From Pseudooctadecabacter jejudonensis (lineage in GTDB: Bacteria > Pseudomonadota > Alphaproteobacteria > Rhodobacterales > Rhodobacteraceae): a stretch of 64,000 bases of DNA. The notes beneath the pieces were generated by a model that made no database searches, was not told the origin of the DNA, and was given only the letters and a program-made list of their open reading frames with translations. The stretch spans positions 434,001 through 498,000 of the forward strand of contig NZ_FWFT01000003.1 in NCBI RefSeq assembly GCF_900172275.1, in the 5' to 3' direction. A program made the translations under genes and the position numbers. Below are positions 7,727 to 15,975 of this stretch, piece by piece (position 1 is the first letter of the stretch; every line of letters begins with the position of its first letter).

Positions 7727-8624
7727 GGGCATCTATACCCCCCTCGTCACGCCCTATCATAACGACTTCACGCTCAATGAAAGCGCGCTTTCCCAAACGG
7801 TGGAGCACCTGATTGAGGCGGGCGTGCATGGGATCATCGTGGCGGGTTCAACCGGCGAATACTACGCCCAGACCAGTCGGGAACGGCTTGATATGATGAC
7901 CCGCTGCGCTGACCTGATCAAAGGGCGGGTGCCCATGATCGTCGGCACGGGCGCGATCCGCACGGAGGACAGCGTCATGTTCGCGACGGCCGCCAAAGAC
8001 GCAGGCGCCGACGCCCTGCTGGTGGCCACCCCGCCCTACGCCTACCCCACTGGCCGCGAAATTGCGCTGCATGCTCTGGCCGTGGACCGTGCCGCGAACT
8101 TGCCCGTGATGCTCTATAACTATCCGGGTCGGATGTCCGTGAACATGGACGAAGAAACGTTGGACAGGCTCGGGCGCTCACCGAATTTCTGCGCGATCAA
8201 GGAAAGCTCCGGCGATATCAACCGTCTGCATATGCTGGCGCGGGATTATCCCCATATCGCGCTGTCGTGCGGCATGGATGATCAGGCCTTGGAATTCTTC
8301 GCATGGGGCGCACGGTCGTGGGTCTGCGCGGGGTCCAACTTCGCCCCCGAAGCGCACATCGCCCTATACCGCGCCTGTGCTGTTGAGGGCGATTTCACCA
8401 AAGGCCGCGCGATCATGTCGGCGATGCTGCCGCTGATGCGGGTTCTCGAACAGGGGGGGAAGTTTGTGCAGTGCATCAAATACGGTCTGACCCTGCGCGG
8501 CATTGATGCAGGCCCCCCACGCAAACCGCTGCGACCACTGAACAAAGACGACAAACGCGAATTGGCCGAGGTGATCCGCACAATGACCACCGCGATCGCC
8601 GCCATCGAAGGGGCCCAGACATGA
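7716..8624 (+). CDS. DapA/NanA-family lyase or deaminase
   Basis: The 302-residue protein is a full-length class I aldolase-type TIM barrel of the dihydrodipicolinate synthase/N-acetylneuraminate lyase family. It shows GSTGEYYAQTSRER near the substrate carboxylate site, the catalytic Tyr in YNYPGR, and the Schiff-base Lys in CAIKESSGD. A biosynthetic DapA is unlikely, because the gene sits in a catabolic operon with an aldehyde dehydrogenase. Family members in such operons include 2-keto-acid aldolases and 1-pyrroline-4-hydroxy-2-carboxylate deaminase, which makes 2-oxoglutarate semialdehyde. That last activity would suit the neighbours but is inference. It overlaps gntR by 11 bases and the next gene by 4. 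Confidence 0.88.
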   Translation: MQFEGIYTPLVTPYHNDFTLNESALSQTVEHLIEAGVHGIIVAGSTGEYYAQTSRERLDMMTRCADLIKGRVPMIVGTGAIRTEDSVMFATAAKDAGADALLVATPPYAYPTGREIALHALAVDRAANLPVMLYNYPGRMSVNMDEETLDRLGRSPNFCAIKESSGDINRLHMLARDYPHIALSCGMDDQALEFFAWGARSWVCAGSNFAPEAHIALYRACAVEGDFTKGRAIMSAMLPLMRVLEQGGKFVQCIKYGLTLRGIDAGPPRKPLRPLNKDDKRELAEVIRTMTTAIAAIEGAQT

Positions 8625-10093
8625 CCGATCTTTTGACCCACGCCGAATATCAAGCCATCGCAGACAGCCTTGATCCGCCGCGCAGCCCGTTCATTGACGG
8701 CAAGTTCCAGCGCGGCGCGGGGCCGATGATGCCCACGACAAATCCCGCAACAGGGCAGGAGATCACGCAAATCTCCACAGCCACAACGCAGGACGTCGAT
8801 CTTGCCGTGGCCAAGGCACGTGAGGCGTTTGATCAGGGCCGGTGGTCCAAACTCGACCCCGCCCAACGCAAAGACGTGTTGATCCGGCTGTGTAAACTGA
8901 TGACGCGCAATCGTCGTGAATTGGCGGTGATGGAAAGCGTTGAGGCCGGCAAACCGATCCTGGATTGCGAAACCATCGATATCCCCGAAGCGATCGACTG
9001 CATCAAATGGCACGCAGAAGCCGCCGACAAAATCTATGATCAAACTGCGCCCACGGGCGATGGTGCAATCGCCATGATCACCCGTGAACCGGTGGGCGTG
9101 GTCGCAGCCGTGCTGCCGTGGAATTTCCCGCTGCTCATGTTGGCTTGGAAAATCGGGCCTGCTTTGGCCGCGGGGTGTTCTGTCATCGTCAAACCGGCCG
9201 AACAGACCAGTCTGACCGCCCTTCGCGTGGCCGAACTGGCCTACGAAGCAGGCCTGCCGCGCGGAGTGTTTCAGGTGCTGCCCGGCGATGGCCCCAGCGT
9301 CGGCGAGCCTTTGGGACGTCACATGGATGTCGACATGGTGACGTTCACGGGGTCCACCGATACGGGGCGTATGTTCTTGAAATATGCAGCGGACAGCAAC
9401 CTCAAAAAGGTGGTGCTGGAATGTGGCGGCAAGAACCCGGCAGTGGTGTTCGACGACGCTGAAAACCTCGATCATGTGGCCGAACACGTGGTCAATGCGG
9501 CGTTCTGGAACGGCGGCCAAAACTGCTCTGCCGCGTCCCGTCTGATTGTGCATGCGTCGGTCAAAGACTCACTGATGGACAAGATCACCGCACGGCTGCG
9601 CGATTGGAAAGTGGGCGATCCATTGGACCCTACAACCCACATCGGAACGCTGATTGATGCTGATCATTGCGCCAAGGTGCGCAGCTATCTGGACAACGTC
9701 GGTGCCGGCCCCTTCGTGGCCCCGCAGATCCTCCATGTGGCGCAAGATGATCCCCGCGCCCGCGATGAAATTTTTGGCCCCGTGCTGTGTGTGATTGAGG
9801 CGTCAAGCAACGATGAGGCTGTTCAGATCGCCAATGACACCAGCTACGGTCTTGCAGCATCGGTGTTTTCAGGCGAGGGGCGTGCGGCATTGCGCGCAGC
9901 CCGCGACATCAAAGCGGGCACAGTGACCGTCAACTGCTACGGCGAAGGCAGCATCGCCACGCCCTTTGGCGGCTACAAACACTCAGGCTTCGGGGGGCGC
10001 GACAATGGCCTGCACGCCCATGATCAATACACGGAAATCAAAACCATCTGGGTCGATCTGAACGACCCTGCAGACGGAAACAACGTCGGATGA
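8621..10093 (+). CDS. NAD(P)-dependent aldehyde dehydrogenase (PuuC/betaine-aldehyde type)
   Basis: The 490-residue protein is a complete ALDH. PWNFPLLM and the Lys of VIVKPAEQT lie in the cofactor site, GSTDTG binds the nucleotide, the general base Glu is in LECGGKNP, the nucleophilic Cys is in GQNCSA, and EIFGPV closes the site. It most resembles PuuC and betaine-aldehyde dehydrogenases, which oxidise amino-aldehydes from polyamine or quaternary amine breakdown. Next to a DapA-family enzyme it could also be a 2-oxoglutarate semialdehyde dehydrogenase. It overlaps the dapA-like gene by 4 bases and the methyltransferase gene by 4. Confidence 0.93.
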   Translation: MTDLLTHAEYQAIADSLDPPRSPFIDGKFQRGAGPMMPTTNPATGQEITQISTATTQDVDLAVAKAREAFDQGRWSKLDPAQRKDVLIRLCKLMTRNRRELAVMESVEAGKPILDCETIDIPEAIDCIKWHAEAADKIYDQTAPTGDGAIAMITREPVGVVAAVLPWNFPLLMLAWKIGPALAAGCSVIVKPAEQTSLTALRVAELAYEAGLPRGVFQVLPGDGPSVGEPLGRHMDVDMVTFTGSTDTGRMFLKYAADSNLKKVVLECGGKNPAVVFDDAENLDHVAEHVVNAAFWNGGQNCSAASRLIVHASVKDSLMDKITARLRDWKVGDPLDPTTHIGTLIDADHCAKVRSYLDNVGAGPFVAPQILHVAQDDPRARDEIFGPVLCVIEASSNDEAVQIANDTSYGLAASVFSGEGRAALRAARDIKAGTVTVNCYGEGSIATPFGGYKHSGFGGRDNGLHAHDQYTEIKTIWVDLNDPADGNNVG

Positions 10094-11640
10094 GCGTGGA
10101 GGCCACCGGAACCGTCCGCCGCGGACGCGGCGCGCGCAAAGCCAGCCGCGAGACGCGCGACATCTCGATGCTGCCCGCCCTCAAACGGCAACTGCCGCTG
10201 ACCGAACCGATGACGCCGGATCAGGTCGAACAGATCGACGCGGCGTCCATGGATATCCTTGAAAACGTGGGCGTGCAGTTCCGCGATGACATCGCATTGG
10301 CCGACTGGAAACAGGCAGGCGCCAAGGTTGTGGGCGATATGGTCTATCTGGATCGGCACCTTGTGCGCGATCTGATCGCGACGATCCCGGAAACCTTCAC
10401 CTATCACGCCCGCAACCCGGCAAATTCCCTGCCCTTTGGCGGCGATCATGGCATCTTCGTGCCCATGACTGGCGCGCCGTTCCTGCGCGATCTGGATGAT
10501 GTGCGGCGCAATCCCACACTTGAGGACCTCGCGAATTTTCACAAGCTCAGCCATATGCTGCCCAGCCTGCACAGCTCCGCCCATCACATTGTTGAACCCT
10601 ACGATCACCCGATCAGCCAACGGCATTTGCGGATCACGTACAGTTCAATGAAATATTCGGACAAGACGTTCATGGGCATGACCACAAGCCCGAAGAATGC
10701 CGAGGACGTGATGGACATGTGCGCGATCCTGTTTGGGGAGGCGTATTTGGACACCCACCCGGTCGTCACCGGCAACTGCAACGGCAATTCGCCGCTGGTC
10801 TGGGACGAAACAATGCTGGGGGCGCTGCGGGCCTTCAGCAAACGCAACCAGCCGGTTTTGTGCTCTCCCTTCGTGCTGGGCGGTGCGAACACGCCCGCCA
10901 GCGTACCCGCCACCGTGGCGCAGCTGAACGCAGAGGCGCTGTCGGCGCTGGCCTACACGCAGGTCGTCCGCCGTGGTGCCCCAGCAATCTACGGCCATTA
11001 TCTGTCCACCGTCAGCATGAAATCAGGGGCCCCCATGGCGGGCACGCCGGAAATCAGCCTGATGAACTTTATGATCGGGCAGATGGCGCGGCATTACGGC
11101 GTGCCGTGGCGGACCTCAAACACCCTTGGCGGTGCCAAAACATTTGACGCGCAAGCAGGCTACGAAAGTGCCATGACCTTGAACGCCGTACTGATGGCGG
11201 GGGCCAATTACATGTGGCATTCGGCCGGTTGGAACGAGGCCGGCATGCATTGTTCCACCGCCAAGTTCATCGTCGACGCCGAAATGTGCGAAATGGGTTA
11301 CCGCATGGCCCAAGGCATCGACTGGACAGATTTCGACGCAGCCTTGGCGGCCGTGCCGGATGTGGGCCCGGGCGGGCACTATCTTGGGCATCCGCACACC
11401 CTTGATCATTTTCAGAAGGCCTTTTTCATGCCCGAGATGTTCGACAACAACTCGATCGAGCAATGGCAGGCCGAAGGCAGCGTTGAGATCACCGAACGCG
11501 CCCTGACCAAAGCCCGCGCCATGCTCAACGAATATGAGGAGCCCAAACTGGACATCGCCGTGGACGAAGCTTTGCGCGATTATATCGCCCGCCGCGAACG
11601 GGAAATTCCGGCGGCCGATGCCCTCAATCAGGACCATTGA
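10090..11640 (+). CDS. Trimethylamine methyltransferase (MttB)-family protein, non-pyrrolysine
   Basis: The 516-residue protein belongs to the MttB superfamily: the first part has SMDILENVGVQFRDD, the middle has MTGAPFLRDLDDVRRNPTLEDL and PVVTGNCNGNSPLVWDE, and the barrel continues to WHSAGWNEAGMHCSTAKF. True archaeal MttB has an in-frame amber codon for pyrrolysine; here the frame is open with no amber. Non-pyrrolysine relatives include glycine betaine, proline betaine and carnitine methyltransferases, which pass a methyl group from a quaternary amine to a corrinoid protein. No corrinoid protein gene is nearby. Its start overlaps the ALDH stop (ATGA). The substrate is probably a betaine (inference). 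Confidence 0.9.
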   Translation: MSVEATGTVRRGRGARKASRETRDISMLPALKRQLPLTEPMTPDQVEQIDAASMDILENVGVQFRDDIALADWKQAGAKVVGDMVYLDRHLVRDLIATIPETFTYHARNPANSLPFGGDHGIFVPMTGAPFLRDLDDVRRNPTLEDLANFHKLSHMLPSLHSSAHHIVEPYDHPISQRHLRITYSSMKYSDKTFMGMTTSPKNAEDVMDMCAILFGEAYLDTHPVVTGNCNGNSPLVWDETMLGALRAFSKRNQPVLCSPFVLGGANTPASVPATVAQLNAEALSALAYTQVVRRGAPAIYGHYLSTVSMKSGAPMAGTPEISLMNFMIGQMARHYGVPWRTSNTLGGAKTFDAQAGYESAMTLNAVLMAGANYMWHSAGWNEAGMHCSTAKFIVDAEMCEMGYRMAQGIDWTDFDAALAAVPDVGPGGHYLGHPHTLDHFQKAFFMPEMFDNNSIEQWQAEGSVEITERALTKARAMLNEYEEPKLDIAVDEALRDYIARREREIPAADALNQDH

Positions 11641-11668
11641 TCATGAACCCTGACGGACGGCGCGCCCC

Positions 11669-13003
11669 ATGAAAGTGTCCCGCCTGCCGCGCGACCCCGG
11701 CCCTGCGGGCTGGAACCGCTTGTTGGGCGACCCTGCCCCTGCGACCCCGCTAGAAGGTCATATGACCGCGGATTGGCTGATCATCGGCGCGGGTTTTGCG
11801 GGATTGGCGGCGGCACATAAGCTGTCGAAACAGGCGCGGGGCGACAAGATCGTTTTGCTTGATGCCACCCGTGTGGGCGACGGCCCTGCGGGGCGCAACT
11901 CAGGCTTCATGATTGATCTGCCCCATGATCTGACCTCGGACGACTATGGCGGTGCCCTTGAGGCAGACATCGCCCAGACGCAAGACAACCGCCGCGCCAT
12001 TGCCCATGCCGCCGACATGGTCGCGGACTACGGGCTTAGCGATGAGGCCTTTTCGCTTTCGGGCAAGATCAACGGCGCTGTCACCCCCAAAGGCATGGCC
12101 CACAACGCCACATTTGCCCGCCATTTGACGGCTATGGGCGAGACGTATGAGATCCTCGACGCGCAACACATTCGCGACATGACGGGCACTGATTATTATC
12201 AGGGTGGGCTGTTTTCACCGGGCACGGCCATGATCCAGCCTGCGCTTTTTGTGCGCGGTGTGGCGAACGGACTGCGGTCCAACCGGGTGACGGTGCATGA
12301 AAACTCTCCTGTCACAGCGCTGAATAAGACGCAAAGCGACTGGGTCGCCACAACCCCCGCCGGCCAAATCACCGCGCCGCGCGTGATACTGGCGGTCAAT
12401 GGCCACCTCAACAGCTTTGGCGTGATGCAGAACCGGCTGATGCATGTGTTTACGTATGCGTCGATGACGCGGGCGCTGACGGCGTCAGACTCTGTGCAGC
12501 TGGGCGGGCAAAGCCGCTGGGGCATCACCCCCGCTGACCCAATGGGCACCACCGTCAGGCGGATCAGCGGCACCGGTGGCGATCGCCTGATCATCCGCAA
12601 CCGGTTTACCTTCGATCCCACGCTTGAGGTAGATCAGCACCGCATGGATGCGGTCGCGCGCGACCATGACGCGGCCTTTGCCGCACGTTTCCCGATGCTG
12701 AACAGCGTGACGATGGAACACCGTTGGGGCGGGCGCCTTTGCCTGAGCCGCAACAGTGTTCAGGTCATCGGTGAAGTCGAAGAAAACCTGTTTTCGGCCT
12801 GCTGCCAGAACGGGCTGGGCATCGCGAAAGGAACCCTCGCAGGGGGGCTTGCTGCAGAACTTGCACTGGGCATGACATCACCAGCCTTGGAACGCGCCCT
12901 TGCAGCAGCACCGCCACAGCGCCTGCCGCCCGCACCCATCGCCAAATTGGGCGCGAACATGCTCCTCAAAGTGCAGGAATGGCGCGCTGGACGTGAGCTT
13001 TAG
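11669..13003 (+). CDS. FAD-dependent amino acid/N-methyl amine oxidase (DAO family)
   Basis: The 444-residue protein carries the FAD motif LIIGAGFAGLAAAHKLS near residue 37, then GDGPAGRNSGFMIDLPHD, like PuuB and sarcosine/glycine-oxidase relatives. Towards the end, EHRWGGRLCLSRN and CCQNGLGIAKGTLAGGLAAELA close the FAD site. The 35 residues before the Rossmann fold also occur in PuuB-type enzymes. It ends the gntR operon, 28 bases after the methyltransferase gene. A role in oxidising the partly demethylated amine or imino acid released by the MttB-like enzyme would fit (inference). It should be cytoplasmic. Confidence 0.88.
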   Translation: MKVSRLPRDPGPAGWNRLLGDPAPATPLEGHMTADWLIIGAGFAGLAAAHKLSKQARGDKIVLLDATRVGDGPAGRNSGFMIDLPHDLTSDDYGGALEADIAQTQDNRRAIAHAADMVADYGLSDEAFSLSGKINGAVTPKGMAHNATFARHLTAMGETYEILDAQHIRDMTGTDYYQGGLFSPGTAMIQPALFVRGVANGLRSNRVTVHENSPVTALNKTQSDWVATTPAGQITAPRVILAVNGHLNSFGVMQNRLMHVFTYASMTRALTASDSVQLGGQSRWGITPADPMGTTVRRISGTGGDRLIIRNRFTFDPTLEVDQHRMDAVARDHDAAFAARFPMLNSVTMEHRWGGRLCLSRNSVQVIGEVEENLFSACCQNGLGIAKGTLAGGLAAELALGMTSPALERALAAAPPQRLPPAPIAKLGANMLLKVQEWRAGREL

Positions 13004-13030
13004 GGCCAATGCCCGCACCATGGCCCCCGT

Positions 13031-14131
13031 TTATGGAACGACAACGATATTGCCGGTGTGCACCTTGTCGATAAAGGCCTGCTGGCCCTCCTTGAAATCC
13101 TCAAGGGAATAGGTTGCCGCCAGCATTGGCTTCACCTCCCCCGCTTCGATGTAGGAGACCAAGTTGCGGAACGTCTGCGGTGGGTTCACGGTGGACCCAA
13201 AGAACGTCAGATCCATCAGGTACAGCGTGCGTAAATCCAGCGACACGATCGGTCCCGCAATCGCACCAGACGTCACATAACGCCCGCCCCGATCCAGCGC
13301 CTCGATCAATGTCGCGAAATAATCGCCCGCGACGATATCCGCCACCACAGTCACATGATCTCGCCCAATGGCATCCTGCAGCGCCTGCTTCAGGTTCTGG
13401 GGCGCGCGTGGCAGAATGGCATCGGGGCTGCATTTGGCCACCTCTGCATGTTTCGCAGGAGAGGCGAGCGCAACAACCCTCGCGCCACGCCGTTTGGCCA
13501 ATTGGATCAACGCGCCGCCCACACCGCCAGACGCCCCGGTGACCAACACCACATCATCCGCCCCGACACCGGATTTATCCAGCATCCCTTCGGCGGTGGC
13601 ATAAGAACATGAAAACGTCGCAAGCTCCGCATCGGTCAGATCACTGTTCACCGCGGCGACGTTGCGATGATCAATGACCGTGTATTCCGCGTAGCCGCCA
13701 TCGGCCTCTGATCCGAAATACCCCGCCGTGTGCATGTTCAGCGGGTCATCCCAATCGCGCAACCAATTGTCGGCGATCACCCGTTTGCCGATAAGCGATT
13801 GATCTGCCTCGGCCCCTGCGGCCACGACCCTGCCGCAAATGTCCGCCCCTTGAATGCGCGGGAACTGAATGCCGGCCCCGCCCCATGTGTTATCGGCGGC
13901 CCCATCCAGACTGTCGTAGGCGTCACCGGTCGTGGCCTCCGTCACCGATTTCGAATACCACCCCGCCCGTGTATTCACATCGGTGTTGTTCATGCCGGTG
14001 GCCAAGACCTTGATCAAAACTTGGGACGGTGCGGGCTGCGGCACTGGCCAGGCGGCCTCATAGGACAGGGCATCCAGCCCGCCATGTCGTTTCAACACAA
14101 CAGCACGCATGGTTTTGGGAATATCTGTCAT
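13031..14131 (-). CDS. Zinc-independent MDR-family alcohol dehydrogenase / quinone reductase
   Basis: The 366-residue protein is a medium-chain dehydrogenase/reductase. The N-terminal GroES-like half runs from MRAVVLKRHGG to FPRIQGADICGRVVAAG, and the nucleotide motif VTGASGGVGGALIQLAKRRGA lies near residue 195. The structural zinc cysteines of classical alcohol dehydrogenases are absent, which points to the NADPH:quinone oxidoreductase or crotonyl-CoA-reductase-like branch. I chose the ATG at 14131; the in-frame extension to 14242 has no typical residues. The gene converges with the gntR operon (27-base gap) and is divergent from the GFA gene. Its substrate is unknown. Confidence 0.88.
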   Translation of the reverse strand: MTDIPKTMRAVVLKRHGGLDALSYEAAWPVPQPAPSQVLIKVLATGMNNTDVNTRAGWYSKSVTEATTGDAYDSLDGAADNTWGGAGIQFPRIQGADICGRVVAAGAEADQSLIGKRVIADNWLRDWDDPLNMHTAGYFGSEADGGYAEYTVIDHRNVAAVNSDLTDAELATFSCSYATAEGMLDKSGVGADDVVLVTGASGGVGGALIQLAKRRGARVVALASPAKHAEVAKCSPDAILPRAPQNLKQALQDAIGRDHVTVVADIVAGDYFATLIEALDRGGRYVTSGAIAGPIVSLDLRTLYLMDLTFFGSTVNPPQTFRNLVSYIEAGEVKPMLAATYSLEDFKEGQQAFIDKVHTGNIVVVP

Positions 14132-14269
14132 CGCTTGGTCCTTTTCCCGGGATTTGTTTGTCGTCGCGCCCTGATCGATCAAATGCCCCTTGACCCGACC
14201 AATACGCAGACACAACCTTCCCCCGCAATACGACCAAACCACAAGTCACTAAATGCGGAACGACAAGCG

Positions 14270-14704
14270 ATGACGGATCATTGGCAGACGGGCGGGTGCC
14301 TGTGCGGCGCTGTCCGCTATACGCTGTATACCCCGCCAAAATGGACTGCGCTGTGCCATTGTGACAGCTGTAGGCGCGCGGCCTCAGCCCCTGTTGTGGC
14401 GTGGATGGGGTTTGCCCCCGACGCCGTGGATTGGTCAGGCGAACGGCAGTTTTACAAATCTTCCCCCCATGCCAATCGCGGGTTCTGTCCGACCTGTGGC
14501 AGCCAGATGAGTTTCGAAAGCGACCGCTGGCCCGGCGAAATCCACCTCTATGGCGTCAGCTTGGACACGCCGGAGGCTTACGTGCCCCAATTGCATTGCT
14601 ACACTGACGAACACCTCGATTGGCTGCGCCTCTCAGATGATCTGCCCCGCTTTGCGCAATCCGCAGACAGCGAACCGGCAGGGCCGCCTTCTGACCGTCC
14701 TTAA
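14270..14704 (+). CDS. GFA (glutathione-dependent formaldehyde-activating) family zinc protein
   Basis: The 144-residue protein has the CENP-V/GFA zinc pattern: GGCLCGAVRY, then ALCHCDSCRRAASAPV, then FCPTCGSQM. The cysteines bind two zinc ions. The founding member was reported to help condense formaldehyde with glutathione, but most relatives have unknown functions. A link to formaldehyde released by demethylation in the nearby MttB/FAD-oxidase operon is attractive but unproven. The start is the ATG at 14270; longer in-frame readings run antisense through the neighbouring gene. Its stop overlaps the stop of the convergent amine oxidase gene by 4 bases. Confidence 0.9.
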   Translation: MTDHWQTGGCLCGAVRYTLYTPPKWTALCHCDSCRRAASAPVVAWMGFAPDAVDWSGERQFYKSSPHANRGFCPTCGSQMSFESDRWPGEIHLYGVSLDTPEAYVPQLHCYTDEHLDWLRLSDDLPRFAQSADSEPAGPPSDRP

Positions 14705-15975
14705 AGATAGGCCATGTCCAGCGTCTGCAGCGCCCGATCGACCACGTCTGCATCAGACAACCCAGCCAAATCTCTGGCCGGTTGCCCACCATTGAACGCC
14801 ATGATCACGGGCTCACCGATATAAGGATAAAAGTTGAGCCACTCGTTAAACTGGCCGCGCGGCAAACCGTTTTCCGGTGTGGCGATCCACGTGACATCCG
14901 CGTCCCAGAAGACGTCGTCGTATCGAAGGTACAGCTTATCCAGAAGACCCATGCCCAATTGGGAAATGGCATGTTGTTTCTCATCGGGCAGCGCGGGGGT
15001 GAAGGCAATATTACCTGCTTTCAGGACACCAAGAGGCACGGTCACAATGACGGCGTCGAAGGTCTCGGCGTGTCCTACCCCGTCGGTCAGCTCAACGCCC
15101 CCGTCCCGCAGATCGACGCCCCCCAGACTGCGGTTCAACTGAATGTTCAAATCCGCCGCAAACGCATCAAACAATTGCGCATAGCCGCCAGGAAAGATGA
15201 CTTCGTCCCCATCATAGTCATCATCCCACACATAAGCAGACATGTTGATGTCGTCCGCCTCCGCCCCGAAACTGTGCTGAACTGCAACCTGTGAATAAAG
15301 CCAATCAGGCGCTTCACTGTCAGGGATCAATCGCCCACTTGCGCCACGGGTCACATAACTCTCTTGGGTGATTTGGGTAACGATGCCACGTTGTTGGGCA
15401 AGCTGCGCCAAGGGGTTTCCGTCTGTGCCGTGTATCCAGCTGGCCCCCAAATCGAGGGGCGCATTCAAACGGGTGTCTGTCCAAATCCGGCCACCGATCC
15501 GGTCGCGCGCCTCCCAGATCGACACGTCATATCCCGCTTTCGTCAAGGCATCCGCGGCTGCCAGACCACTCATGCCAGCGCCCACAATCCCGACCTTCCG
15601 CGCATCGGTTTCAAAGAGGGCCTCTGCTGCGATGATCCCGGATTCGTAGGCCGCATGCACGGTGCTGTTGTAGGACGGATGGGTTGCCTCGCCCGCAAAA
15701 AAGAGCCTCCCTTCGATCGGCTGCCCCAACGCGCGGTGATCGCGACGCCACGACCCCTTCGCGAGATAGGAATAGGATCCGAAGCTGAAGGGATCGCGGC
15801 TCCAGTTTGTGCGGATGTATCCAGTCGGAGCACGCCCGCCCTGCGCACCGCCAGCCAGCGGAGCAAAACCAACGGTCATGGCGCCCAACGCGGCCGTGAT
15901 AAACTGGCGTCTGTTCATATCGTGCTTCGAATGGTCCAGTGGCTGCTGCGCCCGTTCCAGCATTGCATTGGTCAC
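14701..15975 (-). CDS. Tat-exported flavin monoamine oxidase with circularly permuted domain order
   Basis: The 424-residue protein begins with a twin-arginine signal (NRRQFITAALGAMTVGFAP, residues 21-39), so it should be exported folded with FAD. In normal amine oxidases the Rossmann motif comes first and the second FAD segment last. Here the second segment comes first: GYIRTNWSRDPFSFGSYSY (52-70), then RLFFAGEATHP and NSTVHAAYESGIIAAEAL (to 120). A short linker (FETDARK) leads straight into VGIVGAGMSGLAA (128-140) and WEARDRIGGRIW. The protein ends at LQTLDMAYL, where a normal enzyme would continue into the displaced segment. All FAD-contact motifs are present. GTG start at 15975, overlapping the fusion gene stop (GTGA). 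Substrate unknown. Confidence 0.88.
   Translation of the reverse strand: MTNAMLERAQQPLDHSKHDMNRRQFITAALGAMTVGFAPLAGGAQGGRAPTGYIRTNWSRDPFSFGSYSYLAKGSWRRDHRALGQPIEGRLFFAGEATHPSYNSTVHAAYESGIIAAEALFETDARKVGIVGAGMSGLAAADALTKAGYDVSIWEARDRIGGRIWTDTRLNAPLDLGASWIHGTDGNPLAQLAQQRGIVTQITQESYVTRGASGRLIPDSEAPDWLYSQVAVQHSFGAEADDINMSAYVWDDDYDGDEVIFPGGYAQLFDAFAADLNIQLNRSLGGVDLRDGGVELTDGVGHAETFDAVIVTVPLGVLKAGNIAFTPALPDEKQHAISQLGMGLLDKLYLRYDDVFWDADVTWIATPENGLPRGQFNEWLNFYPYIGEPVIMAFNGGQPARDLAGLSDADVVDRALQTLDMAYL

Noticed and set aside
7716-8624. Biosynthetic dihydrodipicolinate synthase
   Set aside because: The gene is inside a GntR-controlled catabolic operon and overlaps its neighbours, so a lysine-synthesis role is unlikely.
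8282-9553. A 423-codon open frame on the minus strand
   Set aside because: It lies antisense to the dapA-like and aldehyde dehydrogenase genes and has no recognisable motif.
10090-11640. Possible pyrrolysine-containing trimethylamine methyltransferase
   Set aside because: There is no in-frame amber codon within the gene and no pyrrolysine genes nearby. It is a non-pyrrolysine family member.
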